From Magnetospirillum sp. (GTDB lineage Bacteria > Pseudomonadota > Alphaproteobacteria > Rhodospirillales > Magnetospirillaceae), in contig JACRFY010000078.1 in assembly GCA_016212565.1 (NCBI GenBank), positions 1 through 33,704 of the forward strand: a stretch of 33,704 bases of DNA, read 5' to 3'. The translations under genes were made by a program, and so were the position numbers. Shown here in pieces: positions 21,290-29,521 of the stretch (position 1 is its first letter; the number at the start of each line of letters is the position of its first letter). The notes under the pieces were generated by a model that saw nothing but the letters and a program-made list of their open reading frames with translations, was not told the DNA's origin and made no database searches.

Positions 21290-21319
21290 ACTTTGCACGT
21301 CCCCGAGCCGCGTTGTCAA
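21290..21319 (-). promoter_or_regulatory. Candidate bamE promoter
   Basis: A perfect TTGACA (21319-21314), 18 bp and CAAAGT (21295-21290) on the minus strand, about 55 bp before the bamE start. It faces the plus-strand promoter at 21253-21281. Confidence 0.4.
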
Positions 21320-21355
21320 CGACGCCCTCCGGCCCCTGCCGTCTGGACCCCTTGC

Positions 21356-21910
21356 ATGCCGCTGAAAGCCCTGTTCCAACGCCGCCGCCGCGAGCATTGT
21401 GCCGAACGCCTTTACCGGAGCGCCGTCGAACAGGCGCGGCAGCCGGTGTTCTATCGCGCGCTGGGGGTGGCCGATAGCGTCGACGGCCGCTTCGACATGG
21501 TGGTGCTCCACGTCTTCCTGCTGATGCGGCGTCTGGGCGGGGTGACGGGCACGAAGGCCGAGGCCGCCCGCGCCTTGTCGCAGGCTCTGTTCGATCTCAT
21601 GTTTGCCGACATGGACCGCAGCCTGCGGGAGATGGGGGTGGGGGACCTGTCGGTGGGTAAGAAGGTCCGGGTGATGAGCGAGGCGTTCTTCGGCCGCGTC
21701 GCCGCCTACGACCGCGCCTTCGCCGACGGCAAGGCGGCGGTCGAGGACGCGCTGATCCGCAACCTGTGGCGGGCCGATGCTCCTGCGGGCGAGACGGCCG
21801 GGCGGGTCGCCGACTACCTGATCGCCCAGGCCGCCCACCTGCAATGCGCGGGCGATGGCGATGTGCTCGAGGGCAACGTTGAATTTCTGTCGGCGGAGAC
21901 ATGGTCGTGA
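21356..21910 (+). CDS. Ubiquinol-cytochrome c chaperone (CBP3 family)
   Basis: A 184-residue helical protein of the CBP3/UQCC1 family, which helps assemble cytochrome b of the bc1 complex. Typical elements are the basic LYRSAVEQARQPVFYRALGVADSVDGRFDMVVLHVFLLMRRL (residues 19-59) and FDLMFADMDRSLREMGVGDLSVGKKVRVMSEAFFGRVAAYD. Cytoplasmic, with no signal peptide. The start at 21356 gives the normal length. It overlaps yceD by ten bases and leads that operon, as in many alphaproteobacteria. Confidence 0.92.
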   Translation: MPLKALFQRRRREHCAERLYRSAVEQARQPVFYRALGVADSVDGRFDMVVLHVFLLMRRLGGVTGTKAEAARALSQALFDLMFADMDRSLREMGVGDLSVGKKVRVMSEAFFGRVAAYDRAFADGKAAVEDALIRNLWRADAPAGETAGRVADYLIAQAAHLQCAGDGDVLEGNVEFLSAETWS

Positions 21911-22434
21911 ATGCTGTCGAACTGTCTCGTCCCGTGGTCGCCGACCGCATTCCCTCCGCCGGTTCGGTCGTCAAACTGACTGCCGAGCCCGCAGAGCGGC
22001 AGGCCCTGGCCGAGCGCCTTGGCGTCCGCGAGGTGGTCTCCTTGAGCGCCGAGGTGCGGCTGAAACCGGTTGCCGGCGGTACGATCATCCGGGTTAAGGG
22101 CCACTTCACCGCCGAAGTGGTGCAGACCTGCGTCGTCACGCTGATGCCGGTGCCCGAGCACCTCGACGAAACGTTCGAGATGAGCTTCGCTCCGGACATC
22201 GGCGAGGAGGGGGAGGTCGAGGTCGATTTCCACGGCGACGACCCGCCCGATCCCATCGAAGGCGGACTCATCGACGTCGGCGAGGCGGTCGCCGAGCATC
22301 TGGCGCTGGCTCTCGACCCCTTTCCCCGTGCCCCGGGAGCGGTGTTCGAACCGCCTGTCGAGCCCGATGATGCGGGCGAATTGCCGGCCAGTCCGTTCGC
22401 CAAGCTGGCCCGTTTGCGGGAAAATGGTGGCTGA
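21901..22434 (+). CDS. YceD/DUF177 family protein
   Basis: A 177-residue protein of the YceD (DUF177) family. Its genes sit directly before rpmF in most bacteria, and the plant and bacterial members affect 23S rRNA accumulation and L32. The visible core is VRGHF-like ([35 protein letters not shown]) with the single conserved cysteine of TCVVTL, then an acidic stretch and a closing [11 protein letters not shown]. The start overlaps the upstream stop. GGAG lies about five bases ahead of the ATG. The C-terminal pattern supports the call. Confidence 0.92.
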   Translation: MVVNAVELSRPVVADRIPSAGSVVKLTAEPAERQALAERLGVREVVSLSAEVRLKPVAGGTIIRVKGHFTAEVVQTCVVTLMPVPEHLDETFEMSFAPDIGEEGEVEVDFHGDDPPDPIEGGLIDVGEAVAEHLALALDPFPRAPGAVFEPPVEPDDAGELPASPFAKLARLRENGG

Positions 22435-22520
22435 CCCCCACCATCCCCTTGCTCCCAGCGGAGTTTTTCGATAATAAAGCTCCCTTTCCCGATTTGGCCC
22501 GCGAGCAGAGAGAAGTCGAA

Positions 22521-22709
22521 ATGGCTGTTCCGAAGAAGAAGACCTCCAAGTCCCGTCGTGACATGCGCCGGTCCCATCATGCCCTTACGCCCACCTCGGT
22601 CGCCGAGTGCCCGAACTGTGGTGAAGTCAAGCGTCCCCATCACGTCTGCGGCTCTTGCGGCCATTACGACGGCCGCGAGGTTGTCGTTCAGGCCGAAGCC
22701 GGCGCCTGA
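22521..22709 (+). CDS. rpmF: 50S ribosomal protein L32
   Basis: Large-subunit protein of 62 residues, starting [20 protein letters not shown], with four zinc cysteines C30, C33, C43 and C46. A purine-rich AGAGAGAAG precedes the ATG. A patch at 22449-22477 (TTGCTC, 17 bp, TAATAA) might be an internal promoter. yceD-rpmF-plsX-fabH is one of the best-conserved bacterial operons. Confidence 0.98.
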   Translation: MAVPKKKTSKSRRDMRRSHHALTPTSVAECPNCGEVKRPHHVCGSCGHYDGREVVVQAEAGA

Positions 22710-22737
22710 TTAAGGGCGGCGGGCGGAGCGTGGGGCG

Positions 22738-23790
22738 GTGAGCGCGCCCGTCACCATCTCGATTGATGCAATGGGAGGCGATCACGCCCCCGGCATCGTG
22801 GTCGAGGGCGTGCATCTGGCGCACGTGCGCCTGCCGCACGTCCGCTATGTGCTGTTCGGAGATTCCAGCCGGATCGAGCCGCTGCTCGACCGCTGGAGCG
22901 ATCTGCGCGGCGTCTGCACCGTCCGGCACACCGAGGACGAGGTGTCGGGGGATGCCAAACCCAGTCAGGTCCTGCGTACCGGACGACGCTCCAGCATGTG
23001 GCTGGCTGTCGATGCGGTGGCGCGGGGCGAGACCGCCGGTGTGGTTTCCGCCGGCAACACCGGCGCCTTGATGGCGGTCTCCAAGTTCGTGCTGCGCACC
23101 TTGCCGGGCATCGACCGTCCGGCCATCGCCGCCATGTTCCCCACCGAGCGCGGCGAGACGCTGATGCTCGACATGGGCGCCAACGTCGACTGCAATGCCA
23201 ACAATCTGATCGAGTTCGCGGTAATGGGCGAAGTGTTCGCCCGCAACGTGCTGGGTCTCGAGCAGCCGAGCATCGGTCTGCTGAATGTCGGCTCCGAGGA
23301 TCTCAAGGGCAACGATGCGGTACGCGCGGCGGCCAATGCGCTGCGCGGCTCGCACCTTCCGATTCGCTTCCACGGCTTCGTCGAGGGCAACGATATTGCC
23401 GCCGGCACCGTCGACGTGGTGGTGACCGACGGTTTCACCGGCAATATCGCCCTCAAGACGGCCGAGGGCACGGTGAAGCTGTATTCAACCTACATGAAGG
23501 AGGCTTTCAAGAGCTCCTTCCTGGCCAAGATCGGCTACCTGCTCGCCCGCCAGGCCATCGGCAAGGTCAAGGCCCGCACCGATCCGCGCCGCTACAACGG
23601 AGCGATGTTCCTGGGGCTGAACGGCATCGCCGTGAAGAGCCACGGTGGAACGGATGCCTTCGGGTTCGCCAATGCCATCGGCGTCGCCGTCGATCTGGTG
23701 ACCCATGGCTACAATGACCGCATTCGCGGAGAATTCGAGGCGCTCAAGGCGGAAGAGGCCGAGATGACACAACGCGCCGCCGGCGGATGA
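22738..23790 (+). CDS. plsX: Phosphate acyltransferase PlsX
   Basis: Makes acyl-phosphate from acyl-ACP, the first step of PlsX/Y phospholipid synthesis. 350 residues with the signature [12 protein letters not shown] (6-17), [43 protein letters not shown] and [19 protein letters not shown]. The start is a GTG at 22738. The next ATG lies inside the conserved DAMGGDHAP, so GTG is required. The stop overlaps the fabH start (ATGA). Confidence 0.97.
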   Translation: MSAPVTISIDAMGGDHAPGIVVEGVHLAHVRLPHVRYVLFGDSSRIEPLLDRWSDLRGVCTVRHTEDEVSGDAKPSQVLRTGRRSSMWLAVDAVARGETAGVVSAGNTGALMAVSKFVLRTLPGIDRPAIAAMFPTERGETLMLDMGANVDCNANNLIEFAVMGEVFARNVLGLEQPSIGLLNVGSEDLKGNDAVRAAANALRGSHLPIRFHGFVEGNDIAAGTVDVVVTDGFTGNIALKTAEGTVKLYSTYMKEAFKSSFLAKIGYLLARQAIGKVKARTDPRRYNGAMFLGLNGIAVKSHGGTDAFGFANAIGVAVDLVTHGYNDRIRGEFEALKAEEAEMTQRAAGG

Positions 23791-24770
23791 CTTCGATGAT
23801 TGTGCGCTCCCGGATCGTCGGCTGCGGCTCCTACCTGCCGTCCCGGCTGGTGACCAACGACGACCTGACCAAGATCGTCGATACCTCGGACGAGTGGATC
23901 GTCGAGCGTTCGGGCATCCGCCAGCGCCACCTCGCCGCCGAGGGCGAGACGACCAGCGACCTCGCCACCGCCGCTGCCCTGCAGGCGCTGGAGCGGGCCG
24001 GCATCAAAGGCTCCGATGTCGACCTGATCGTGCTCGGCACCGCTACGCCCGACCATACCTTTCCCGCCACCGCCACCAAGGTGCAGGCCCGCATCGGCAT
24101 GACCGGCGGCGCCGCCTTCGACGTGCAGGCGGTGTGCTCGGGCTTTATCTATGCCCTGGCGATCGCCGACAACTTCATCCGCACCGGACAGGCCAAGACC
24201 GCGGTTGTGATCGGCGCCGAAACGTTTTCCAGGATCCTCGACTGGAGCGACCGCACCTCCTGCGTGCTGTTCGGCGACGGCGCCGGTGCCGTGGTGCTGC
24301 GCGCCGGGGAGGGCGAGGGGACCAGCCGCGATCGCGGCATCCTGTCGACCCATCTTCATTCCGATGGCCGCCACCACGATCTGCTGCTGGTCGATGGCGG
24401 TCCGTCCTCGACCCAGACGGTCGGGCACATCCGCATGGCCGGCCGCGAGGTGTTCCGCCACGCCATTGCCAACCTGTCCAGCGTGGTCGGCGAGGCCCTG
24501 GCGGCCAATGGCCTTGGTGCTGCCGATATCGACTGGGTGGTGCCGCACCAGGCCAACCAGCGCATCCTGGAAGGCACGGCCAAGAAGCTGGGCCTGTCGA
24601 TGGAACGGATGGTGGGAACCCTGGACCGCCATGCCAACACCTCGGCGGCCTCGGTGCCGCTGGCGTTGGCCGAGGCGGTGGGCGACGGCCGCATCAAGGA
24701 GGGCCAACTGGTCCTGCTCGAAGCCATGGGCGGCGGCTTTACCTGGGGGGCCGGGCTGGTTCGCATGTGA
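23787..24770 (+). CDS. fabH: Beta-ketoacyl-ACP synthase III
   Basis: Starts fatty acid chains by condensing acetyl-CoA with malonyl-ACP. The 327-residue thiolase-fold protein has the catalytic triad C117 (AVCSGF), H254 (PHQANQR) and N284 (HANTSAAS), and [10 protein letters not shown] typical of FabH. The start overlaps plsX by four bases. An ATG three codons later would also fit the conserved N-terminus. It ends the yceD operon; a 121-bp gap with a hairpin follows. Confidence 0.97.
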   Translation: MTSMIVRSRIVGCGSYLPSRLVTNDDLTKIVDTSDEWIVERSGIRQRHLAAEGETTSDLATAAALQALERAGIKGSDVDLIVLGTATPDHTFPATATKVQARIGMTGGAAFDVQAVCSGFIYALAIADNFIRTGQAKTAVVIGAETFSRILDWSDRTSCVLFGDGAGAVVLRAGEGEGTSRDRGILSTHLHSDGRHHDLLLVDGGPSSTQTVGHIRMAGREVFRHAIANLSSVVGEALAANGLGAADIDWVVPHQANQRILEGTAKKLGLSMERMVGTLDRHANTSAASVPLALAEAVGDGRIKEGQLVLLEAMGGGFTWGAGLVRM

Positions 24771-24824
24771 CACGACGGCCGGTGTTGCCGGCCGCCGGCA
24801 ATGTCGTGCCGCATCCCTTTGATA

Positions 24825-24853
24825 TTGACGGGTTTCCCGGATGGGGCTACGGT
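24825..24853 (+). promoter_or_regulatory. Candidate ihfA promoter
   Basis: TTGACG (24825-24830), 17 bp, TACGGT (24848-24853). GGGCTACGGT/GGGCTATGGT-like -10 elements are frequent in alphaproteobacteria. The -10 falls in the loop of the overlapping hairpin. Confidence 0.4.
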
Positions 24854-24871
24854 CTCCGTCCGGGATTTTTT
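24836..24871 (+). terminator. Terminator of the fabH operon
   Basis: CCCGGATGGGG (24836-24846) pairs with CTCCGTCCGGG (24854-24864) using two G-U pairs; the 7-base loop is followed by A and six T (24866-24871). It ends 20 bp before the ihfA start. Confidence 0.8.
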
Positions 24872-24891
24872 GTCTGTGGACATTGGACGGT

Positions 24892-25212
24892 ATGACCGAG
24901 AAGACCATCACGCGCGCGCAACTGAGCGAAGCCGTCTACCAGGAAGTCGGCCTGTCGCGTAACGAATCCGCCGATCTGCTCGAAGCGGTGCTGGGAGAGA
25001 TCGCCGTGGCGCTGTCGCGCGGTGAAGCGGTGAAGATTTCCTCGTTCGGCAGCTTCGCGGTGCGTTCGAAGGGCGAGCGAGTGGGGCGCAACCCCAAGAC
25101 CGGCGAGGAAGTTCCCATCCTGCCGCGCCGGGTGCTGGTGTTCCGGCCGTCGCAACTGCTGAAGAAGCGGATCAACGACGGTCCGCTCGGCGCGCGCAAG
25201 GGCGGGAAATGA
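24892..25212 (+). CDS. ihfA: Integration host factor alpha subunit
   Basis: DNA-bending nucleoid protein (HU/IHF fold), forming a heterodimer with IhfB. 106 residues: [32 protein letters not shown] helices, [33 protein letters not shown] with the intercalating-proline arm (RNPKTGEEV), and [11 protein letters not shown]. Start [10 protein letters not shown] at 24892 is conserved-looking. It overlaps merR by four bases. The alpha rather than beta call rests on the N-terminal sequence and this neighbourhood. Confidence 0.95.
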   Translation: MTEKTITRAQLSEAVYQEVGLSRNESADLLEAVLGEIAVALSRGEAVKISSFGSFAVRSKGERVGRNPKTGEEVPILPRRVLVFRPSQLLKKRINDGPLGARKGGK

Positions 25213-25727
25213 CCGAAACCGACGGCGAGCTTCCGCTGGTCCGGCGCACCGGCAAGTCGGACTCGGCGTTCCGCACCATCAGTGAAGTCGCCGATGAGTT
25301 GGACGTGCCGCAGCACGTCCTGCGCTTCTGGGAAAGCAAGTTCCCCCAGGTCAAGCCGCTCAAGCGGGGCGGGGGACGCCGCTATTACCGCCCCGAGGAC
25401 GTCGCCCTGCTGCGGCGGATCCGCGATCTGCTCTATGCCGAAGGATACACCATCAAAGGGGTGCAGAAGCTGCTGCGCGAAGGCGGCGGGCGCGAGCGCG
25501 ACCCCCAGGCCGATGCCGAGCCGGCCGGCGATGCCGAGTCCGCGCCTCAGGCCGATGGCCCCCCTGCCGCCGATGGCGACGCCGGCGAGGGCGGCGAAAC
25601 AGATTTCGATGACGAAACGGCGGTTGGTTCCGGCGGGCCCTTGCCGCCCGAGCTTCGCCACGAATTGACGGCAATTCTCGAAGATCTGGAGCAGCTGCGC
25701 AAACTGCTGCTGCTGCGGGGTGTTTGA
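25209..25727 (+). CDS. MerR-family transcriptional regulator
   Basis: 172 residues. The N-terminal MerR winged helix-turn-helix (about 20-92) includes [42 protein letters not shown]. The central region (95-145) is acidic and Ala/Pro-rich, and a short C-terminal helix (150-170) may dimerize. No cysteine effector site is present, so a metal sensor is unlikely. It is coupled to ihfA (ATGA overlap). This pair, followed by tRNA-Pro, is conserved in alphaproteobacteria. The target is unknown. Confidence 0.9.
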   Translation: MTETDGELPLVRRTGKSDSAFRTISEVADELDVPQHVLRFWESKFPQVKPLKRGGGRRYYRPEDVALLRRIRDLLYAEGYTIKGVQKLLREGGGRERDPQADAEPAGDAESAPQADGPPAADGDAGEGGETDFDDETAVGSGGPLPPELRHELTAILEDLEQLRKLLLLRGV

Positions 25728-25730
25728 GGG

Positions 25731-25759
25731 TTGCATCTCCAGGGGCGGCTCTGTATAGT
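25731..25759 (+). promoter_or_regulatory. tRNA-Pro promoter
   Basis: TTGCAT (25731-25736), exactly 17 bp, TATAGT (25754-25759). The following GCGCCCC is a GC-rich discriminator, typical of stringently controlled stable-RNA promoters. The leader is about 55 bases. Confidence 0.7.
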
Positions 25760-25819
25760 GCGCCCCTCTTCCGGCGGGGTGCCGTCGGTTGAATTGAGCG
25801 GCAGGTTTGCCGCTTCGGT

Positions 25820-25896
25820 CGGAGCGTAGCGCAGCCCGGTAGCGCATCAGTCTGGGGGACTGGGGGTCGTGGGTTCGAATCCCGCCGCTCCGACCA
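25820..25896 (+). tRNA. tRNA-Pro (anticodon GGG)
   Basis: The 77-base cloverleaf includes an encoded CCA. The acceptor CGGAGCG (25820-25826) pairs with CGCTCCG (25886-25892), discriminator A25893, CCA 25894-25896. The anticodon arm TCAGT-CTGGGGG-ACTGG gives anticodon GGG, reading CCC. The T-loop is GTTCGAAT. C1-G72 with A73 is the bacterial tRNA-Pro identity set. No integrase or duplicated 3' end is nearby. Confidence 0.97.
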
Positions 25897-25925
25897 ATTT
25901 CTTCTCTTGTTGTCATCGAGGGTCG

Positions 25926-27050
25926 ATGGGAGACGCCGCGCATCTGTGGGTGGCGCTGTCGCCGCATGGCTACGGTCACGCCGCCATGACCGCACCGGTG
26001 GTCGCCGAATTGCGCCGCCGCCGTCCCGGCCTGCGCCTGACCGTCCAGACCGCTCTGCCGCACGACTTCCTCGTCACCCGTTACGGCGACGATTTCACCT
26101 TGGTGCCCGAGATCCCCGATTTCGGCATGCGGATGCTGTCGTCCACCGAAGCCGACCTCGATGCCAGTGCCGCCGCCTATGCCGGCCTGCATGCGGACTG
26201 GCCGGCAGCCATCGCCGCCGAGACCGAGCGGCTGGGCACGGCGCGGCCCGATCTGGTTCTGGCCAACGTCCCCTACGTGACCATCGCCGCGGCCGCCGCG
26301 GCCGGCGTGCCGGTGGTCGCGCTGTCCTCGCTCAATTGGGCCGACATCTATCGCCACTACCTCGGCCATCGCCCGGAGGGCGAGCGGATCTACCGGCAGA
26401 TGCTCGCGGCCTATCGGCAGGCGATGGTGTTCCTGCGCTGCGAACCGGCGATGCCGATGACGGTGGACAATCAATTCGACGTCGGCCCGATCGCCCGTGG
26501 TGGCCGGGACCGCCGCGGCGAGATCCTGGCGCGGTTGGGGAAGGGCCAGGGGGTGAGGTTGGGTCTGATCTCCTTCGGTGGCATCGACCATCACCTGGCG
26601 ATGGCGCAATGGCCGCGCCTTGAGGGGTGGCAGTGGCTGTCGACCGTGCCGTCCCCCTCGCGCGCCGACGTGCTGCCATGGCAACAGGCCGACGTGCCGT
26701 TCTCCGACCTGCTGGCGTCGGCGGACGTGGTGGTGACCAAGCCCGGCTACGGCACCTTCACCGAGGCGGCGCTGGCGGGGGTCCCGGTTCTGTACCTGGC
26801 GCGACCGGACTGGCCGGAATCGCCCAATCTCGACCATTGGCTGGCGCGACACACCCGCTGCCGCACCGTGGATGGCGCCGTTTTGCTGGGCCCCGGGCTG
26901 GCCGAAGCCTTGGCGGCGCTGGAGGTGGCTCCGATTCCGTCGCGGGCTCGAGCGAGCGGAATTGACGCCGCCGTCGACATTCTCGAACGCATTCTCGACG
27001 GGCAATCGCTGTCGGGCTGCGAACGCAGTTGCGGTCCCGGCGATTCGTGA
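25926..27050 (+). CDS. GT-B glycosyltransferase-like protein (family 28 type)
   Basis: A 374-residue protein with two Rossmann-like halves. The N-terminal half has the glycine-rich SPHGYGHA (12-19) and a helix like UDP-glycosyltransferase acceptor domains. The C-terminal half has the donor-site pattern VVVTKPGYGTFTEAALAGVPVLY (about 268-290) and a later PESPNLDHW, as in MurG-like enzymes. The sugar donor and acceptor are unknown. It starts 29 bp after tRNA-Pro with no terminator between, so read-through from the tRNA promoter is possible. The ATG at 25926 is weakly supported. It could be related to glycosyltransferases paired with galactokinase-like kinases, but no such partner is here. Confidence 0.7.
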   Translation: MGDAAHLWVALSPHGYGHAAMTAPVVAELRRRRPGLRLTVQTALPHDFLVTRYGDDFTLVPEIPDFGMRMLSSTEADLDASAAAYAGLHADWPAAIAAETERLGTARPDLVLANVPYVTIAAAAAAGVPVVALSSLNWADIYRHYLGHRPEGERIYRQMLAAYRQAMVFLRCEPAMPMTVDNQFDVGPIARGGRDRRGEILARLGKGQGVRLGLISFGGIDHHLAMAQWPRLEGWQWLSTVPSPSRADVLPWQQADVPFSDLLASADVVVTKPGYGTFTEAALAGVPVLYLARPDWPESPNLDHWLARHTRCRTVDGAVLLGPGLAEALAALEVAPIPSRARASGIDAAVDILERILDGQSLSGCERSCGPGDS

Positions 27051-27093
27051 CGCGGGGGCATCGAAATCTCGGCAAAGAGGTTGTGGAGGGCCT

Positions 27094-27411
27094 ATGGACA
27101 ACCCGCATTTCGTCTACATCACCGCGGCCACCGTCGGGGAGGGCACAGCCATCGCCCGGGCGGTGGTCGAGGCCCGGCTGGCGGCCTGTGCCAACGTGCT
27201 TCCCGGCGTCACTTCGGTCTATTGGTGGGATGGCGCGGTCCAGGAGGGCAGCGAGGTGGCGGTGATTCTCAAGACCCGCGCCGATCTGGTCGCGGACTTG
27301 ACGGCCAAGATCAAGGACTTGCACAGCTATAGCTGTCCGTGCGTCGTCGCCCTGCCCATCACGGGCGGCAATCCGGCGTTTCTGGACTGGATCGCGGCCG
27401 AGACCCGCTAG
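27094..27411 (+). CDS. cutA: Divalent-cation tolerance protein CutA
   Basis: A trimeric ferredoxin-like protein of 105 residues, related to PII-type folds; its role in metal tolerance is not settled. The pattern includes VYITAATVGEGTAIARAVVEARLAACANVLPGV (7-39), SVYWWDGAVQEGSEVAVILKT, and HSYSCPCVVALPI (77-89), where most CutA have HPYxxPE. Cysteines C32, C81 and C83 could bind copper. GGAGG lies five bases upstream. Its stop codon directly abuts the ispDF stop on the other strand. Confidence 0.94.
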   Translation: MDNPHFVYITAATVGEGTAIARAVVEARLAACANVLPGVTSVYWWDGAVQEGSEVAVILKTRADLVADLTAKIKDLHSYSCPCVVALPITGGNPAFLDWIAAETR

Positions 27412-28563
27412 CTAGCGCGGCAGCCAGACGGTGGCGGTGGCTTGGGCGGCAATGCCCTCGCGACGACCGGTAAATCCCAGTCCTTCGGTGGTGGTGGCCT
27501 TGATGCTGACGCGGTCCTGACGCAGACCAAGGATCTCGGCCACCTGCGCCTGCATGGCAGCGCGATGCGGCCCCACCTTGGGGCGTTCGCAGACGATGGT
27601 GAGGTCGACGTTGACGATCCGCCCGCCCAACGCCGCCACCAGTCCGGCGGCATGGGTGAGGAACCGGCTGGAAGCGACCCCCTTCCAGCGCGGATCCGAC
27701 GGTGGGAAGTGGTGGCCGATGTCGCCGGCGGCGATGGCGCCGAGAACGGCATCGGTCAGGGCATGCAGGGCGACATCGGCATCCGAGTGCCCCTCCAGGG
27801 CGCTATCGTGCGGCACCAGGCAGCCGCACAGCCAGACTCCCGTTCCCGGCGCGAAACGGTGCACGTCGATACCGCTGGCCGAGCGCGTTTCTCCCGGCCC
27901 TGCGAACAGGCGCAGCGCCCGGTCGAGATCGGCGGCGGCGGTGATCTTGACGTTATCCTCGCACCCGTCGACCAGGGCGACGGCAAGGCCGGCCTGTTCG
28001 GCCACCGCGGCATCGTCGGTCAGCTCATCACCCGCGACGGCACGATGGGCATCGAGGATGGCGGGGAAGCGGAATCCTTGCGGCGTCTGTGCCCGCCACA
28101 GGCCGGCCCGCGCGACAGTGGCGCAGACCAGTCCGCCGCTGCCGCGCTTGAGGGTATCGGCGACGGCGACCGCCGGAACCGCACCCGGGTGGTCGTCGAG
28201 GGCCCGCATCACGCGGGCAATGATGCCGGCATCGGTGAAGGGGCGGGCACCGTCCTGGATCAGCACCGCGTCGGGCGCCAGCGCCACCAGACTCTCCAGC
28301 CCGCGCAATACCGAGTCCTGACGGGTCTCGCCGCCGGCCACCGGCTCCAGCAGCGACAGGCCGGTGGCGGCGGCGTCGTAGAGCGGGCGGTCGTCGGGAT
28401 GGATCACCGCCCGCACGGCATTCACCTGCGGATTGGCAGCGAAGGCGGCAAGGGTGTGGCGCAACAGCGGCCGTCCGGCGAGATCGAGGTATTGCTTGGG
28501 CACATCGCCGCCGAACCGGCGTCCACGCCCCGCCGCCACCACCAGCGCCACTACCTTCGCCAT
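27412..28563 (-). CDS. ispDF: Bifunctional IspD/IspF enzyme of the MEP pathway
   Basis: One 383-residue protein performs two steps of isoprenoid synthesis: MEP cytidylyltransferase (about 1-220) and MEcPP synthase (about 228-383). IspD shows [18 protein letters not shown] (9-26) and the [14 protein letters not shown] region. IspF shows metal ligands D233 and H235 in GIDVHRF, and H267 in SDADVALH, plus [13 protein letters not shown] and [13 protein letters not shown]. The fusion is typical of alphaproteobacteria. I use the ATG at 28563, with GGGAG about nine bases upstream, since upstream residues are unconserved. Confidence 0.97.
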   Translation of the reverse strand: MAKVVALVVAAGRGRRFGGDVPKQYLDLAGRPLLRHTLAAFAANPQVNAVRAVIHPDDRPLYDAAATGLSLLEPVAGGETRQDSVLRGLESLVALAPDAVLIQDGARPFTDAGIIARVMRALDDHPGAVPAVAVADTLKRGSGGLVCATVARAGLWRAQTPQGFRFPAILDAHRAVAGDELTDDAAVAEQAGLAVALVDGCEDNVKITAAADLDRALRLFAGPGETRSASGIDVHRFAPGTGVWLCGCLVPHDSALEGHSDADVALHALTDAVLGAIAAGDIGHHFPPSDPRWKGVASSRFLTHAAGLVAALGGRIVNVDLTIVCERPKVGPHRAAMQAQVAEILGLRQDRVSIKATTTEGLGFTGRREGIAAQATATVWLPR

Positions 28564-28638
28564 GTCGGTATCTCCCAAAGTCTTGGGCGCCAAGGTAAGC
28601 GACCGCGCCGGCAATGAAAAGCGCGGGTGGCGAAGGCG

Positions 28639-28667
28639 CTTACGCAGGACGGATTCGATGCTATAGT
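28639..28667 (+). promoter_or_regulatory. Candidate promoter of the CcsA/HemX-like gene, possibly leaderless
   Basis: CTTACG (28639-28644), 17 bp, TATAGT (28662-28667). A start six or seven bases downstream falls on the ATG at 28674. No ribosome site precedes that ATG. Confidence 0.45.
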
Positions 28668-28673
28668 CCGGCC

Positions 28674-29471
28674 ATGCTCAACAGTGCCCTCGCGTTCAAC
28701 CTGTTCGCACTGGCGGCCCTCATTCCGGCCGCGGTGGTGCCGCTGCGCAGCAGCGGTCGCCGGGACGGTCCGTTCTGGGCCGTGACGCTGCTGGCCGTCG
28801 CCGGGCCCGGGGCCTGGGCGGTGGAAATGTTGAGCACCACTTGGCATACCGATCTCGGCACCGCCTTGTGGATCAGCATCGCCGCCACCGCCGCCTTGTT
28901 CGCCGTGGTGGCCGGACTGACCGCCCACGCCTGGCGGCTGGCGCCGTTGCTGATGCCCTATCTGGCCGTGCTCGGGATATTCGCCTCTCTGGCGCCCGGT
29001 GAGGCGCAGCCGATGAATGCCGGCGCCCCGGTGCTGTGGGTCGACGTTCACATCATCGTTTCGGTGGCGACGTATGCGGTGCTGACCATGGCCGCCGTCG
29101 CCTCGCTGGGGGTGTTCCTGCAGGAGCGGGCGCTCAAGCGCAAGCGGCCGACCTCGCTGACCCGCCTGCTGCCCAGCGTCGCCGACGGAGAGCGTCTGGC
29201 CGGTCGGCTGCTGCTGGCCAGCGGCCTGGTGCTGGGCATCGGCGTCGTCACCGGGATGACCACCCAGTACTTCGAGACCGGGACGGTGCTGCGGCTGGGG
29301 CACAAGACCCTGCTGTCGCTGGTCGCCCTGGCCCTGATCGGGGCCCTGCAACTGGGCCACCGGGTGTGCGGCGTGCGCGGCCGGATTGCCGCGCGGGTGG
29401 TGCTGATGGCCTACCTCTCGCTGACCCTTGCCTATGTGGGCGTCAAGTTCGTCACCCAAGTGCTTCTGTGA
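28674..29471 (+). CDS. CcsA/HemX-like inner-membrane protein
   Basis: 265 residues in about eight hydrophobic helices. It resembles the cytochrome c assembly/YpjD-HemX branch of the heme-handling superfamily: [23 protein letters not shown] in the middle and [26 protein letters not shown] later, each with a histidine that could contact heme. There is no full WWD heme motif, so it is not a complete CcsA/CcmF. Alternatively it could be a CorE/UPF0053-neighbour protein of unknown role. It stands 50 bp before dusB and diverges from ispDF. Confidence 0.75.
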   Translation: MLNSALAFNLFALAALIPAAVVPLRSSGRRDGPFWAVTLLAVAGPGAWAVEMLSTTWHTDLGTALWISIAATAALFAVVAGLTAHAWRLAPLLMPYLAVLGIFASLAPGEAQPMNAGAPVLWVDVHIIVSVATYAVLTMAAVASLGVFLQERALKRKRPTSLTRLLPSVADGERLAGRLLLASGLVLGIGVVTGMTTQYFETGTVLRLGHKTLLSLVALALIGALQLGHRVCGVRGRIAARVVLMAYLSLTLAYVGVKFVTQVLL

Positions 29472-29521
29472 TGACGGCTTTTGCCGTTGCTTTGGGCGGC
29501 GCCTGCATAATAAATACGCAT

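Noticed and set aside
22452-22475. Terminator before rpmF (CTCC-CAGC-GGAG followed by five T)
   Set aside because: Only a 4-bp stem; too weak to call a terminator inside a conserved operon.
25820-27050. Genomic island inserted at tRNA-Pro
   Set aside because: No integrase, no repeat of the tRNA 3' end and no composition change; downstream genes are ordinary housekeeping genes apart from one glycosyltransferase.
29472-29521. Sigma-54 promoter ahead of dusB-ntrBC
   Set aside because: No GG-N10-GC element with the needed spacing is present.
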